The position numbers and the translations under genes were made by a program. A stretch of 64,000 nucleotides of DNA from Helichrysum umbraculigerum. Taxonomy: Eukaryota > Streptophyta > Magnoliopsida > Asterales > Asteraceae. The DNA lies in assembly GCA_949592205.1 (NCBI GenBank), contig CATIUR010000001.1, positions 311,640,250-311,704,249 on the forward strand, read 5' to 3'. The notes under the pieces were generated by a model. That model did not search any database and had not been told where the DNA came from. It worked only from the letters and a program-made list of their open reading frames with translations. Below, piece by piece: positions 33,803-46,400 of this stretch (position 1 is its first letter; the number at the start of each line of letters is the position of its first letter).

Positions 33803-36800
33803 TCTTCTTCTTATTTTGTGTTGCAGCAGTCTGAGCGTGTTAAAGATAGTGAATGGTACATGGACAGTGGCTGCTCGCGACACATGACTGGCAATGTATC
33901 TCTTCTGACTGATGTTCAACCGTTGGATGGAGGATATGTTGCGTTTGCAGGAGATGCTGGTGGGTTAATTACTGGTCAGGGAACGCTTACAAATGGAAAG
34001 TAAGCTTTGAGAAAGTCAACTATGTGGAACAGCTTCAGCATAATTTGCCGAGTGTTTCACAAGTTTGTGATAAGAAATATACTGCAGCATTCACAGATAC
34101 CGAATGTGCAATTCTGAAGCTAGGGTTCGTAATTCCGGAAGAATGGGTGTTGATGCGTGCACCAAGGAAAAATGATACTTACATTTTGAATATGCGAACC
34201 GTTGAGACAACTAACGAATATACATGTCTTCTGTCAAAAGCTTCGAAAAAGGAATCGCTACTTTGGCACAAACGAATGGGACATATTCATTTCCGCAAAA
34301 TGAATTACTTGGTTAAGCATGATCTGGTGAATGGAGTTCCCAAGCAGTCATTCTCAATAAAAGATGATTGTGTTTCATGTCACAAGGGAAAATTCCATAA
34401 GAAGTCCCATAAGTCTAAGTTAGTGAATTCCATTGCTGCACCATTGGAATTGTTGCATATGGACTTGTTTGGTCCAATTTCAACTAAGAGTATAGGTGGA
34501 AGGTCGTACTGTCTGGTGGTTACGGATGATTACTCAAGATTTTCTTGGGTTTATTTTCTTGCATCAAAGGATGAAGCTGCCGACATTTTAGTGTATTTGT
34601 TTGATAAGTTGGCTAATTTAAGCAACTTACAGGTGAAGAGATTGCGAAGCGATAATGGAACTGAATTCAAGAATTCAACTCTCGAAATGTACTGTGCGTC
34701 TAAGGGTATTGAACATCAATTCAGTGCTCCAAGAACTCCACAATATAATGGGGTTGCTGAACGCAAGAATAGAACCATCATCGAGACAGCTCGAACTATG
34801 TTAGTGGATTCCAAATTACTTATCATTTTCTGGGCTGAGGCAGTTAACACTGCCTGTTATGTTCTGAATCGGGTATTAACGGTTAAAAAGAAGAACAAGA
34901 CGTGTTATGAACTTTTCAACAACCGTAAACCTAATCTACAGTTCCTAGAGCCTTTTGGGTGTCCGTGCTTGATTATGGTTACAAAGGATAAAGTCTCAAA
35001 GTTTGGTGATAAGGCTACTGAGGGAATTTTTCTTGGTTTTTCTGTAAATTCTCCGAACAAAAGAGTCTACAATAAATCAACTAAACGGATTAAGGAGCAT
35101 TTTGAAGTCAAGTGTTTGCGTTACACTGAGCCTCCTCAAGGGACAGGTCCTGAGTGGTTTTTCAAATATGATGATGTGTTCAACTCTTTAAATCTTCCTG
35201 AAGAAGATCTGGTTGAAGAAGTAGTGACATTACTTCATGGAATTGATATTTCCTCTGATAGCTCAACTCCATCACCCACACCCACTCCTGAACCTGCTCC
35301 TACACCTATACCAAATCTGGAAACTGCTACTTCACCTTCACCGGCCGTAGTAGTTCCCACTCCTGTTAATGCTACTACTGCACCGGCTACCGATGTTCCA
35401 TCTACTTCCAAAACAGTTCCTATTTCTTCTGAAATTCCAATTCTTCCTGACTTACCTGTGTTGTCGGAAGAAGAAGAAGAGTTGGAAAGGTCTCATTTCT
35501 ATACGCATTTTGATGAAGATGATGATGCCCCTAGGAGATTGTCCTTAACAGAAACGAGTATTATACTCGATAAAGAAGATGCTCCTGAGATAGGGGGAGA
35601 TGATACGAATTTGGAATCGGTCATTGTGCCTGACATCATTCCTCAAACTCATGTGCATAAGAATCACCCAACTGATAACATCAAAGGTGATCCAAATGCT
35701 GGAATCTTAACTCGAAGTAAGACTGCAACTGAGTTAACTAGCCTAATAGCTAGGGTTCGTTCGTGTTTTCTATCTCAGTTGGAACCCAAAAATGTTACTG
35801 AAGCTCTAAAAGATTCTAATTGGGTTGAAGCAATGCAAGTAGACCTTCAACAATTCGAGAAGCTTCAAGTTTGGGAATTAGTAAAAGCACCAAAGGATGC
35901 TCATCTTATTGGTACGAGATGGGTATTTCGAGTAAAGAAGGATGATAGAGGAGTTGTTATAAAGAATAAAGCTCGATTAGTGGTTCAAGGCTTCAAACAA
36001 ATTGAAGGTCTTGATTACGATGAAGTCTTTGCTCCAGTAGCTCGATTGGAATCCATTCGATTATTGTTGGCTTATGCATCGTATAAATGATTTTGGCTAT
36101 TTCAACTGGATGTGAAATCTGCATTTTTGTATGGAAAGCTGCGTGAAGTTATGTACGTTAATCAACCACCTGGTTTTGAAGACCCAAAACATCCTGAATA
36201 TGTCTACAAGTTAGACAAAGCTATGTATGGTCTTCACCAGGCGCCGGGTCAATGGTATGAGACTCTTACAACACATTTGCTTAATAATGGGTTTAAACGT
36301 GGACAGATTGACGGGACTCTTTTCATTAAAAAGTCTGGGAATGATATGATGCTTGTTCAACTGTATGTGGATGATATTATATTTGGGTCTATGAATGAAG
36401 TTTTGTGTAAAGATTTTGAAGGTATTATGAAGGATAAGTTTGAAATGAGTTCGATGGGGGAGCTTACCTTTTTCCTAGGTTTACAGGTTGAGCAATCTGA
36501 TGATGGAATCTTTATTCATCAGACCAAGTACGTAAACGATATCTTGACTAGATACAACATGCTTGACTGTAAAACCTATGGAACCCCCATTGAATTAAAT
36601 CACAAGCTTGGTCCGGCAGAGGATGAAGATGATGTAAATCTTCATGACTATCGTTCAATGATAGGCTCTCTGATGTACCTCACAGCTTCAAGACCTTATA
36701 TCATGTTTGCTGTGTCCATATGCTCTCGCTTCCAGGCAAAACCTAAGGTTTCTCATGAGAAAGCGGTCAAGCGTATCATAACTTATCTGAAGTTTAAACC

Positions 36801-37314
36801 ATCTCTTAGATTATGGTACTCTAATGAAGATAACTTCGAATTGACTGCTTACTCCGATTCTGATTACGGCGGGTGTAATATTGATAAGAAGTCAACTATG
36901 GGAGGATGTCAGTTCTTGGGGAATCGGTTAGTCTCATGGCAGTGCAAGAAGCAGACTACGGTTTCCACTTCTATAGCAGAAGCCGAATACATTGTTGATG
37001 CCAGTTGCTGCTCTCAAGTCCTTTGGATTCAGCACCAACTACGAGATTACGGGTTCCTTCTTACTCTTACTCCTATACATATTGATAACACTGCTGCCAT
37101 ATCAATCACTCGCAATCCCGTACAACACTCAAAAACAAAGCATATTGAAATACGTTTTTATTTCATACGGGATTGCTTTGAGAAACACCTAATAGACTTA
37201 ATTCACATAGATACCTCCAAACAAAATGCGGATATTTTCACAAAAGCTTTTTGGAGGTCTCGTTTTGATGAGCTAGTCTCAATGATTGGGATGAAAGATC
37301 CCACTCATAAGTGA
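33803..37314 (+). pseudogene. SIRE pol: protease, integrase, reverse transcriptase, RNase H
   Basis: It follows gag in the same frame after one TAA, an arrangement known in SIRE elements. The protease motif WYMDSGCSRHMTG is at about 33854. A one-base loss in an A-run near 34000 shifts the frame. The integrase has the HHCC region (HKRMGH, CVSCHKGK), the catalytic MDLFGP and SDNGTEFKN motifs, and an acidic linker rich in Pro/Thr. RT continues after a nonsense TGA at 36088-36090 and has LYVDDII. RNase H has AYSDSDYGG and STSIAEAEYI. The stop is at 37312-37314. Confidence 0.93.
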
Positions 37315-38510
37315 TTTGTAACTTGGAATTTTGTTTTGTAAAATTTATTGTTAAAAAAAAAAAATGGCAACAGCCACTCTTTATACTTGTTAGTACTAAA
37401 GAAAATGCAAGGTTGCTAAATTTATAAAAAAACGTTGGGTTGTGTCTGTAAACAACTTGGGATATGATAGTACATCGGGTGACATGCATAAAATGGAATT
37501 TTAAGGTTTATCTTGGATGCATCAGTAGGTTTATCTGGCATATTTAACATGGCTTTTATAGACATTAGCTTCATCATATGATGTAACGTTAGGCATGATA
37601 CACACCGGTCTGTGAGTGAGTAAGAAGTAATATTAAAACTTGTCTATTACTTTGTGAAAACTGTTATATGATGTATGACATAAGTCTTAATTGATGAATG
37701 AAGGTACTACAATACGCTGTCATAATTATTATGTAAGTGCAAAATTGGCATATAGTAATAATATGATTATTAGCCTAACTAATGGTGACTATTGTTGTAC
37801 TCACGTACAGACCTGAATCCATTAGTTATGCAAATAGTCTCAAACTTGTTTTGTTCATACTAAGGGACCCTCTGTTGTACTAAGTACAGATCTGGAGCCG
37901 TTAGTATCTTCATAATAGGTTTGATGTATGCCTAAATTTAAAGATCAAGTGTATGTTACGAGATAGCCGAGAAAAACTTGGTCTTGTAATCTCTACCTTG
38001 TCTGTAAAATATGCAGCGTTATGCGTTTTACTAAAGTTTATCAGTATATCATATAACAGGTTTCACAAAATTAATATTCATACTAACAATAAAGGTTAGC
38101 TCACAGATACGGATGTAATATGTTTAAGTGGACAAACAATACCGATAATCGTCTTGAACTAATTTTTATAAAAGATGTTTTAAATATATCAAGTAAATTT
38201 AAAGTGGACAATTATACTGATGATCGAAATAACACTTATCATTTCCAAATAGATGCATGTTATACTGATATGATCCCTAATCAGACCCAAAACAATCCAG
38301 TCACAAAAAACATTAAGTTTATTGTGTTATGTTTTATTTTGTTTTTACTGTATTTTTCTTTTTCTTTTTAATTCTCACATTATATAAAAAATTACAAAAA
38401 GATTTTTAATTCTATGTTATTTTCTCCAAGTTGTAAATTACTGTCAATACGAACTACCGACATTGAAACGCGCCGAATCACAAATGTTTTTAAAAATTTT
38501 CACTAAGTGT
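37315..38510 (+). other. SIRE spacer between pol and the 3' ORF
   Basis: AT-rich sequence with an A-run at 37352-37363 and no gene I can support. An 83-codon frame at 38120-38371 has a hydrophobic tail but no recognisable homology. Confidence 0.6.
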
Positions 38511-38584
38511 CTGTTAGCGACACTCAGTGAGTGCCGCATAAAGTGCCGCATGAAGTGACGCCTATTAGGGTTTGGGTATATAAA
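38511..38584 (+). promoter_or_regulatory. Promoter-like module before the SIRE 3' ORF
   Basis: The motifs GCGACACTCAGTGAGTGCCGC and AGTGACGCC stand directly upstream of TATATAAA (38577-38584), about 80 bases before the first ATG of the 3' ORF. The SIRE LTR has the same order: a GCGACACT array (53548-53673), then TATAAATA (53692). This suggests an internal promoter for the 3' ORF. Confidence 0.5.
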
Positions 38585-38663
38585 CACCCGTACCGCGGCA
38601 CTCCCTTTCTCACTGAATCTAGGGATTCCAGCCGATCCACTTTCTCAGCTGTTGCCACAACCG

Positions 38664-40417
38664 ATGATGGTAAGAGTTTTTGGTGATTGCGCGACCCCAC
38701 CGAAGGGTCAGCAACAACTGCCAGATGTTGAGCTGTTTGGACATATCGTTGACGAGCATTATCAGTCGCCACCAAATGATGGCTTTTTGGATATAGTTGC
38801 ACCAGCTCCAGAGCAGCCGGTGCATGATGACGATTTTGTTGATATTGCTGTGCAGGAATAGCTCGATGATATAGAGAACATCCAGAATGTGGACGCTGGT
38901 GGTGATGACGATGGTGGTCCCACCCCAGCTGATTCTAAAGGAGACGTGCCGCCAACAGATACACTAGCGATGATTCAGTTGGAAGATCCTCAGCATTTCA
39001 AACGCATTTTGAGGAGGATGTCCCAGGGGCGGGTTCATGTGCCCCCTAGGACCGACAAAAGACCACGTTCGGTGGATTCTGATTCTGATACAGATCGTCC
39101 ACTTACTCGCCTCCGATGTGGGTCCGGTATTGAGACTGACCTGCAGACACAGCCTGCGGTTCTTCAGCAGCTTCTTGCTCTAATGGAGCAAGTGTATAAG
39201 CGTTTCGATGATCAAGCTGCAGATATTGAAGCTCAGGCTGCGCAGATAAAAGATTTGGAAATCAAGGCTGCTCGGGTTGCAGAGTTAGAGGTTTAGGTTG
39301 CTCGGATTCCAGGTCTAGAGTCTAGGCTTCTTGAGTTGGAGTCTGTAGCTACTGTTTCGGGGGAGTCAGGCATGCGTGCCTTGGAAACATCAACTACGAC
39401 TCCCCCCAGCCTGAAAATGTAGATCCTTCTGACATTAATGAAATAATTGCTTTGGATTATATTGCTTCCTCTGATTTTATTCCAGGTCAACCGATTCCGC
39501 TCAATATTGACTATTCTCAAGTCAATTTGGATTTTCTGCGGAGTATTATATACGAGGATAATCATACGGCACCTGAGCAAGAAAAAGAGTTTATTTTTGA
39601 TGATGATACAAATGTTGAAGTTGAACAGGAAACGGTTAACGATGAATTCGCAAAACCAGATGCTGAACCAGATGAGGTGTTCATGGGAGAAGAACTAGAG
39701 GTTTCTGATGAGGAAGAAGTGGTGGAACCTGAACCGTCAACAACCTCTGTTCCTGACATTGAACAAGCTGCAACAGCTGATACTTCTACTCCTGCAGCTC
39801 CTGGATCTTCTGATAATCCATCTACTTCAGCTACTGATTCAGATACGTTGAATACCTGCAAGTTCTACAAAGCTGGAAAGCGTAAGCTAAAAGGTCTTAT
39901 TATCAGCTGGAAGTATGATGTGGAGAATAAAGTGATTATTGTGAAGAGATTAGATGGCTTACGGTATTTTATTACACGTCTCAATCATCTGAGTACTTTG
40001 CCATATTGCGAGCTATTACGATTAGCACAAATGAATATTATCAATCCTACTGATAATGAGCTCGCGAATGATGTTCAAAGACTTTTGAGAAAAGAGGTTA
40101 ATTCGAAGAATTTCCTTTTTATTACACCTAATTTGGGGACGAGACGTATATACAGGAACAGGATCAATCCTGTGAACAACAGGCCCTGGGTTAAGGTTTT
40201 CTTCAGATCTTCTAAGACTTTGAAGTACAATCCTTTGGAGAAACTTCCATTTGATTTTTTGAGAAGGTTAAAGTATTGGGTATATGACGGCAGCACAGGG
40301 GAAGCTGAAATTGTATATATTCCAGATACTGAGCCGCAAGAATTGTGGAACGCCAATTCAACAAAGATTCGGGTATATGATCAATTGAGCTTGATCAACC
40401 TAACCAAGAAAGATCTT
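38664..40417 (+). pseudogene. SIRE 3' ORF (env-like position), 5' part
   Basis: The frame starts near MMVRVFGDCATPPKG. TAG codons at 38859-38861 and 39294-39296 and a frame change near a seven-base C run at 39402-39407 break it. The middle has a coiled-coil-like helix (QVYKRFDDQAADIEAQ). The frame then runs from about 39410 through an acidic Pro/Ser/Thr linker to a basic globular part (KFYKAGKRKLKGLIISW, YFITRLNHLSTLPYCELL). At 40417 the LINE interrupts; the last 45 codons are at 53289-53424. I see no signal peptide or membrane segment, so envelope function is not supported. Similar ORFs follow pol in other SIRE-like elements of Asteraceae, as far as I recall. Function unknown. Confidence 0.7.
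40402..40417. repeat. Left target-site duplication of the LINE
   Basis: AACCAAGAAAGATCTT is repeated exactly at 53273-53288. Sixteen bases fit target-primed reverse transcription. It is followed by the poly-T that marks the 3' end of the minus-strand LINE. Confidence 0.95.
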
Positions 40418-40644
40418 TTTTTTTTTTGGGTAAAGGGTAAAAATTACTCGGTAAAAATATTACTCCAAAAACTGTTAAGTACAATGGATGTGAGAGAATC
40501 CCACACCACAGCCCGTTACATAGGCGATAAAGACTACATAACAAGGACACAACCACTAACCACCAGTTGACTCAACAAAAAAAAAACAACTATAGACCAA
40601 AACAAAACAACCATTATATTTGACTTAAATCATCAAACATAAAA
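40418..40644 (-). other. LINE 3' UTR and poly-A
   Basis: About 225 bases follow the final ORF1 stop (TAG, 40645-40647) and end TTTACCCTTTACCCAAAAAA on the minus strand. The same tail motif ends a tiny insertion in the ALY intron (57464-57514), so both were probably moved by related LINE machinery. Confidence 0.8.
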
Positions 40645-41072
40645 CTATTTCTTCTTTTTGATCTGCCCGCGGAGGTTGATATCAAACACCTTTCAGAAAT
40701 TCTCTTGTTCTTTAGTTAAATCATAGGCTTGATCACTGTAATCCTCATAAAAATCATCATCATCAAAGAATTCAAGATTACTAAGACCTCCGCCACCACT
40801 ACCTGATCCCAATCCAGAAGCCATATAATAGGAGGTCTCATTAAAGACCTCCTCAACATCACTTTCCAAGTCCTCCACGAATTCATCCACTTTAGACACT
40901 TTTTCCTTAGATTCATCCACAGCCTTTCCATCACCCAAAGAAGTATCACCTGCTTGACGAGCATTATCCATTTTAGATTCATTCTCACTTAAAGCAGAGA
41001 AGGAATTGGATGTATTAACATGAGTATCTGCCTTTAAATTCGATTTATCTTTATTAACAACCACTTTAGGAA
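40645..41072 (-). pseudogene. LINE ORF1, C-terminal part
   Basis: Continues ORF1 after the Tekay D insertion. It contains the motif NTSNSFSALSENES, usual near the C-terminus of plant LINE ORF1, a glycine-rich stretch and an acidic stretch (NLEFFDDDDFYEDYSD). An in-frame TGA at 40693-40695 precedes a basic end (FDINLRGQIKKKK), closed by TAG at 40645-40647. Confidence 0.8.
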
Positions 41073-43407
41073 TGTAACACCCCCAGATTTAGTGATTTGC
41101 GGAAGCATACTTGGGTGTTACTAATCAATATACAAAGCACAAGATATACAGCAAACGACCTCTAAATGAGACGTTTTGTAAAATAATTACATTTCATAAT
41201 TAAATCGTTTGAAAACATATAGTTTTCTTTACAAAAATATGTAAGCCTAGAATCCGCGTATGTGGCGGGAGATTCTATTACATAACCATAGTTACAAAAG
41301 ATAATGCCAAAGAATCTCCGTTAAATGCAGTTTGGAAATCATGCGACTCTAGCTAGTAATCCTGGAGTGATCCTACTCCGTAAGTGTACCTGAGAATACA
41401 TGCTAAAAAGGGTCAACCAAAAGGTTGGTGAATCTCACAGGTTTATCAGTAAATAATCAGTTTGAACACAAGATTTCATCAGTAGTGCCCGTAGGCGTAT
41501 ATCAAGTATTTGCAAATCTCGCAAAAGTAAAGAAATCAAGTTATACCGTTGCCATGAGGCTCATAATCGAAGCTTAACCCGTAAATAATCAGTTGCTCCC
41601 GTGACATGCTCGAAATTGAGCAAGCATAAGTAACGAAATAATAGTCGCCCGTTTATACATAACGGTTCGTGGTAGCGCTACTACCCCGGGCGGGGAGGGT
41701 CATTTCCCTAATGGATCCATTAACTACTGTTCGCGCTTAAGTACATAACTAACGATATATGATGGAGAGACTTCAGTAAATAGTAAGTAACTCATGCAAT
41801 TCCGTTTGGTATAGTAAACAGTTTAGTACTTGTGTTCAAGAAAAATCAGTAGCATGCATCTCCCCCGATAAGTTAAAACAGTAAAAGTGGGGCCGTAAGA
41901 CTCACCTGAGTCAAGCAGTGGTAAATAGCAAGTAGTAGTAAAGCAAGTAGGTTCTCCGAACCCGTGACCTTCTAGTGCCTAAACACGTAAGGTTAAGTAA
42001 GTAGATGTCTCGCAAGACCATCTAGGCTAGTTGTTCATACAACCCGTTGTGTTTAAATGTTGGTTTGTTCGCGTTCGTAACAAAGTATACGGCCCGTTGG
42101 TGATTTGTTATAATTAAAGTTTATCATTCAATACGCAATTTAAAGTAATTGTAATAGGAAAGTATGTTTTATTATGATTGTTAGGTCGTATCGTATAAGC
42201 ATTTGAGGTTGTAAAAGTTCGACACTTAGTGAAAATGTGAGTTTTCAAGGTTCTGGTTTGTGCGACGTAGCATGCGACGTTGCAAGCGACGTAAGGTGCG
42301 ACGTAGGCAGGTACGTCGCATGATGCGACCTTCGCAAATCAATGCGACGTAGGGGGCGACGTCGCTAATGATACGTTGGTTCGGTTTGCGACGTTAAAGT
42401 CTACGTCGCTACGTGCGACGTCCGCAAGTTAATGCGACGTAATAGGCTACGTCGCTAGTGCGACGTTGAGGTTTTTGTGCGACGTAGGTCGCGACGTCGC
42501 AGAGGCCCCTGGCCAGGTGCGACGTAGCGGTCTGTTGGCCGGAAAATGTGCCGAAAATGAGTTTTCCGGGGTCCGTTCGGTCCAAATCTTTTACCCAACC
42601 CTTATATGAACATAATAAGCCTATTTAAACCATAAACTGGTAAAAATGGTCAAAAACGAGAGATGTCGGGATTTGTCGGAAACTTACAAAATGCCGAAAC
42701 GAAATTCCGGAAAGATAGCGTTGTAGATCGTGAAGTGGTGAACGTTTTTCTCCAAACGGGTGGTATGATCCGAGTGCTTTTTGTGTTGTTATTTTGTGAA
42801 ATTGTAAGATGGTGGTGGTGATAGTGAAGTTGGTGATTGAGAGAAAAAGAAAAGAGGAAAGAGAAGGGAGAGGTGAGAAATGGAAGGGAAAAGGAAGGAG
42901 GTGGGGGTTTTGTGTGAAAGCCCCCATTTTCAGTCCGCGTCTCCGCGCTCCGTGCGGTGTTCGTTTCCTCCGTCGTTTAAGCGTAAATATTTATTTCGCA
43001 CGTTAATTATTCATTAAAAAAAAATAATAATAAAATAAATTTTGTTAAGTAATTTAATTGGATTATTTTTCTAATCTTTAAATAAGTTTGTGTAATTTGT
43101 TTTTAAGTCGCGTAGTTTTAGTTGTACTAAATAGGATAATTTGGGAGTATTACTAAGATGCTATTCCGAATGTTATGATGTTTTTAAATAATGTTTTATG
43201 CTTAAATTTAAAATGTTTCACCAACGTCCGTATTTACCGAATCGAATTACATTCGATTTAAAACTGTGTACGATTAAATCAAATCGCGTATTCGTATATA
43301 CTCATCAATATATATTTTGTTACATCAATTAGCCTATCACAGAACTAATTACATGTATTTACAGAGAATTAGGCACTAATTCTAGTCCTAATTTGCTGGT
43401 TGTTACA
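41073..43407 (-). repeat. Copy D 3' LTR (element orientation)
   Basis: On the + strand it runs TGTAACACCCCC to GGTTGTTACA. A GCGACGT array occupies 42261-42530. The hairpin at its element-3' end has arms at 41074-41085 and 41112-41121. It is the same family as solo LTR B. Confidence 0.97.
42261..42530. repeat. GCGACGT array in the copy D 3' LTR
   Basis: About twenty copies of GCGACGT or ACGTCGC with irregular spacing, many as the 12-base form GCGACGTCGC. The other LTR has the same array at 50163-50430, with two adjacent changes at one motif (ATGATACG against ATGCGACG). Confidence 0.88.
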
Positions 43408-43420
43408 TTCTCCCCCTGTT
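43408..43420 (-). other. Copy D polypurine tract
   Basis: Minus strand AACAGGGGGAGAA directly before the 3' LTR, identical to copy C. Confidence 0.9.
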
Positions 43421-43441
43421 AAAAGAATTTCGTCCTGAAAT

Positions 43442-46400
43442 TTAAGTCGAAGTCGCGTTCGGGGTAGAATTGGTGAATAAGTGTGGATACTTGAGTCGCA
43501 TTTGGTCTTCCCGTTCCCAAGTGAATTCCGGACCGCGCCGCGAATTCCATCTGACTTTGACGATTGGAATACGACTTTGTTTCAGTTGTTTGACCTCACG
43601 GTCCATAATTTCGACGGGTTCCTCAACGAAATGTAGTTTGTCATCGATGCGAATCTCGTCAAGGGGTATAATAAGTGTCTCGTCAGACAGACATTTCTTT
43701 AAGTTAGAAATGTGAAAAGTAGGGTGCACGCTGCTGAGTTCAGAGGGCAGCTGCAATCGATATGCCACTGGACCTATTTTCTCGAGGATCTCAAAAGGTC
43801 CAATGTACCTGGGGTTTAATTTTCCGCGTTTGCCGAATCGGATTACGCCTTTCCAAGGTGATACTTTTAAGAGTACTCGATCCCCAACTTGGAACTCGAG
43901 TGGCTTGCGTCTCACGTCAGCATAGCTTTTCTGACGATCACGCGCGGCTTTGAGTCGGTTTTGGATTTCAACGATTTTCTCTGTGGTTTCATGTATGAGT
44001 TCAGGACCAGTGAGTTGACTTTCTCCCACTTCAGTCCAACAGATTGGTGATCGGCACTTACGACCGTACAGTGCCTCAAAAGGTGCAGCTTTAATGCTGG
44101 TGTGATAGCTGTTGTTGTACGAGAACTCGCACAACGGTAGGTGTCTTTCCCAATTTGTACCAGAATCAACTACGCAGGCTCGTAGCATGTCTTCCAGTGT
44201 CTGAATAGTTCGTTCGCTCTGGCCATCGGTCTGAGGATGGTACGCGGTGCTCATATCGAGACGGGTACCCAGTGATTTTTGGAGTGATTGCCAGAAGCGA
44301 GATGTGAATCGAGCATCCCTGTCAGAGATAATCGAGATAGGGACACCATGTTGGCAAACGATTTCTTTGATGTAAATTTGTGTAAGGCGTTCCATTTTGT
44401 CGGTTTCTCTGATTGCCAAGAAATGAGCCGATTTGGTGAGACGATCGACGATCACCCAAATGGTATCGCAACCGCTCGCCGATTTAGGTAGTTTGGTTAT
44501 GAAATCCATGGTAATTTGCTCCCATTTCCATTGAGGAATTTCAGGTTGTTGGAGCAGTCCGGAAGGTCTTTGGTGCTCGGCCTTGACCTTGGAACAAGTT
44601 AAGCATTTGCTGACGTACAAAGCAATGTCAGCTTTCATATTCGGCCACCAGTAAAACTCCTTGATGCCGTGATACATTTTGTCGGATCCCGGGTAGATAA
44701 AATATTTGGACTTGTGAGCTTCATCCATCACCAAGTCCCGAAGGTTCCCGAAATTAGGCAACCAGATTCGGTTAGAGGAGTACTTAACTCCGTTGGGTCT
44801 GATCTCGAATTGTCTGTCCATGCCTCGCAAGGCCTCGTTCTTGAAGTTATCGGGTTTCAGGGCTTCGAGTTGGGCAAGGTGTATTTGGGTGGTGAGGTCG
44901 TTATGAATGGTAATACTGAGTGCCCGGACTCGGAGTGGTTTTGTTCGTTCCTTACGGCTGAGAGCATCAGCAACCACGTTTGCTTTGCCCGGATGATATT
45001 TGATCTCACAGTCGTAATCGGTGAGTAATTCAACCCATCTACGTTGCCTCATGTTAAGATCTTTCTGGTTGAAAATGTGTTGGAGGCTTTTGTGGTCGGT
45101 GAATACCGTGCTGCGGGTACCACAAAGATAATGTCTCCAGATTTTTAAGGCGAACACCACGGCCCCTAGCTCGAGGTCGTGAGTTGTGTAGTTTTTCTCG
45201 TGAACTTTAAGTTGTCTGGAGACGTAAGCAATAACCTTGTCTCGTTGCATCAGCACGCAACCGAGACCTTGGTGAGAAGCATCGCAGTATACCACGAAGT
45301 CATCGGTGCCTTCGGGTAGAGATAGAATGGGTGCACTGCAAAGCTTGGATTTCAACAGTTGAAATGCCGACTCTTGTTTATCGGTCCAATCAAATTTCTT
45401 TTCCTTCTGAGTCAGCACGGTGAGGGGTTTGGCAATTTTTGAGAAGTTTTCGATGAAACGGCGGTAGTAACCGGCCAATCCCAAGAATTGGCGTACCTCG
45501 GTGGGAGTGGTTGGAGCTTGCCAATTCTTGATTGCCTCGATTTTTGACGGGTCTACATGAATTCCCCGACTGTCGACAACGTGTCCAAGGAATTGAACGG
45601 TGTTTATCCAGAACTCACACTTAGAGAATTTGGCGTAAAGCCCCTCGTGTCTAAGTAGTTCTAGGATGGCTCTGAGGTGTTGTGTGTGTTCCTGTTCGCT
45701 TCGTGAATAGATAAGGATGTCATCGATAAAAACAATAACAAACTTGTCAAGGTACGGTTTGCACACCCGATTCATAAGGTCCATGAATACAGCCGGTGCG
45801 TTGGTTAGGCCAAAGGGCATTACTTGGAATTCGCAGTGCCCGTAACGGGTTCTGAATGCGGTTTTTGGGATGTCAGCATCGCGAACACGCAACTGATGAT
45901 AACCGGATCGAAGATCAATCTTTGAATAACAGCTTGATCCTTGGAGTTGATCGAACAGATCATCGATTCGAGGGAGTGGGTATCGGTTCTTGACGGTTAG
46001 TTTGTTCAACTCTCGGTAGTCAATGCACATTCTGAATGAACCGTCTTTCTTTTTGACAAATAAGACCGGAGCTCCCCAAGGTGAAGAACTCGGTCTAATG
46101 AATCCTCTATCCAGGAGTTCCTGTAACTGAGTGGACAACTCCTGAAGTTCAGATGGAGCTAGGCGGTACGGTGCTCGGGCCACCGGTGCGGCACCCGGCA
46201 CAAGATCAATCGAGAACTCAACCTGTCTAGGTGGAGGTAAACCAGGTAGTTCTTCTGGAAAGACTTCGGGAAAGTCTCTAACGATTGGCACATCTTCAAG
46301 TCGCTTCTCCTCCGACTTTTTCTCCGTGATGTGCGCGAGTATTGCTGGGTAACCCTTTCTCAGAAATTTTCGGGTTTTTAAACAGGAGATTAAGTTTAGT

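Noticed and set aside
38120..38371. 83-codon frame with a hydrophobic tail, considered as an envelope-like or viroporin-like protein
   Set aside because: AT-rich, no relative recognised, no support for expression; hydrophobic tails arise readily from T-rich DNA.
42625..43006. Frames of 65-100 codons inside the copy D LTR, repeated at 50527-50908
   Set aside because: They lie in CT/GA-rich LTR sequence and recur only because the LTR is duplicated.
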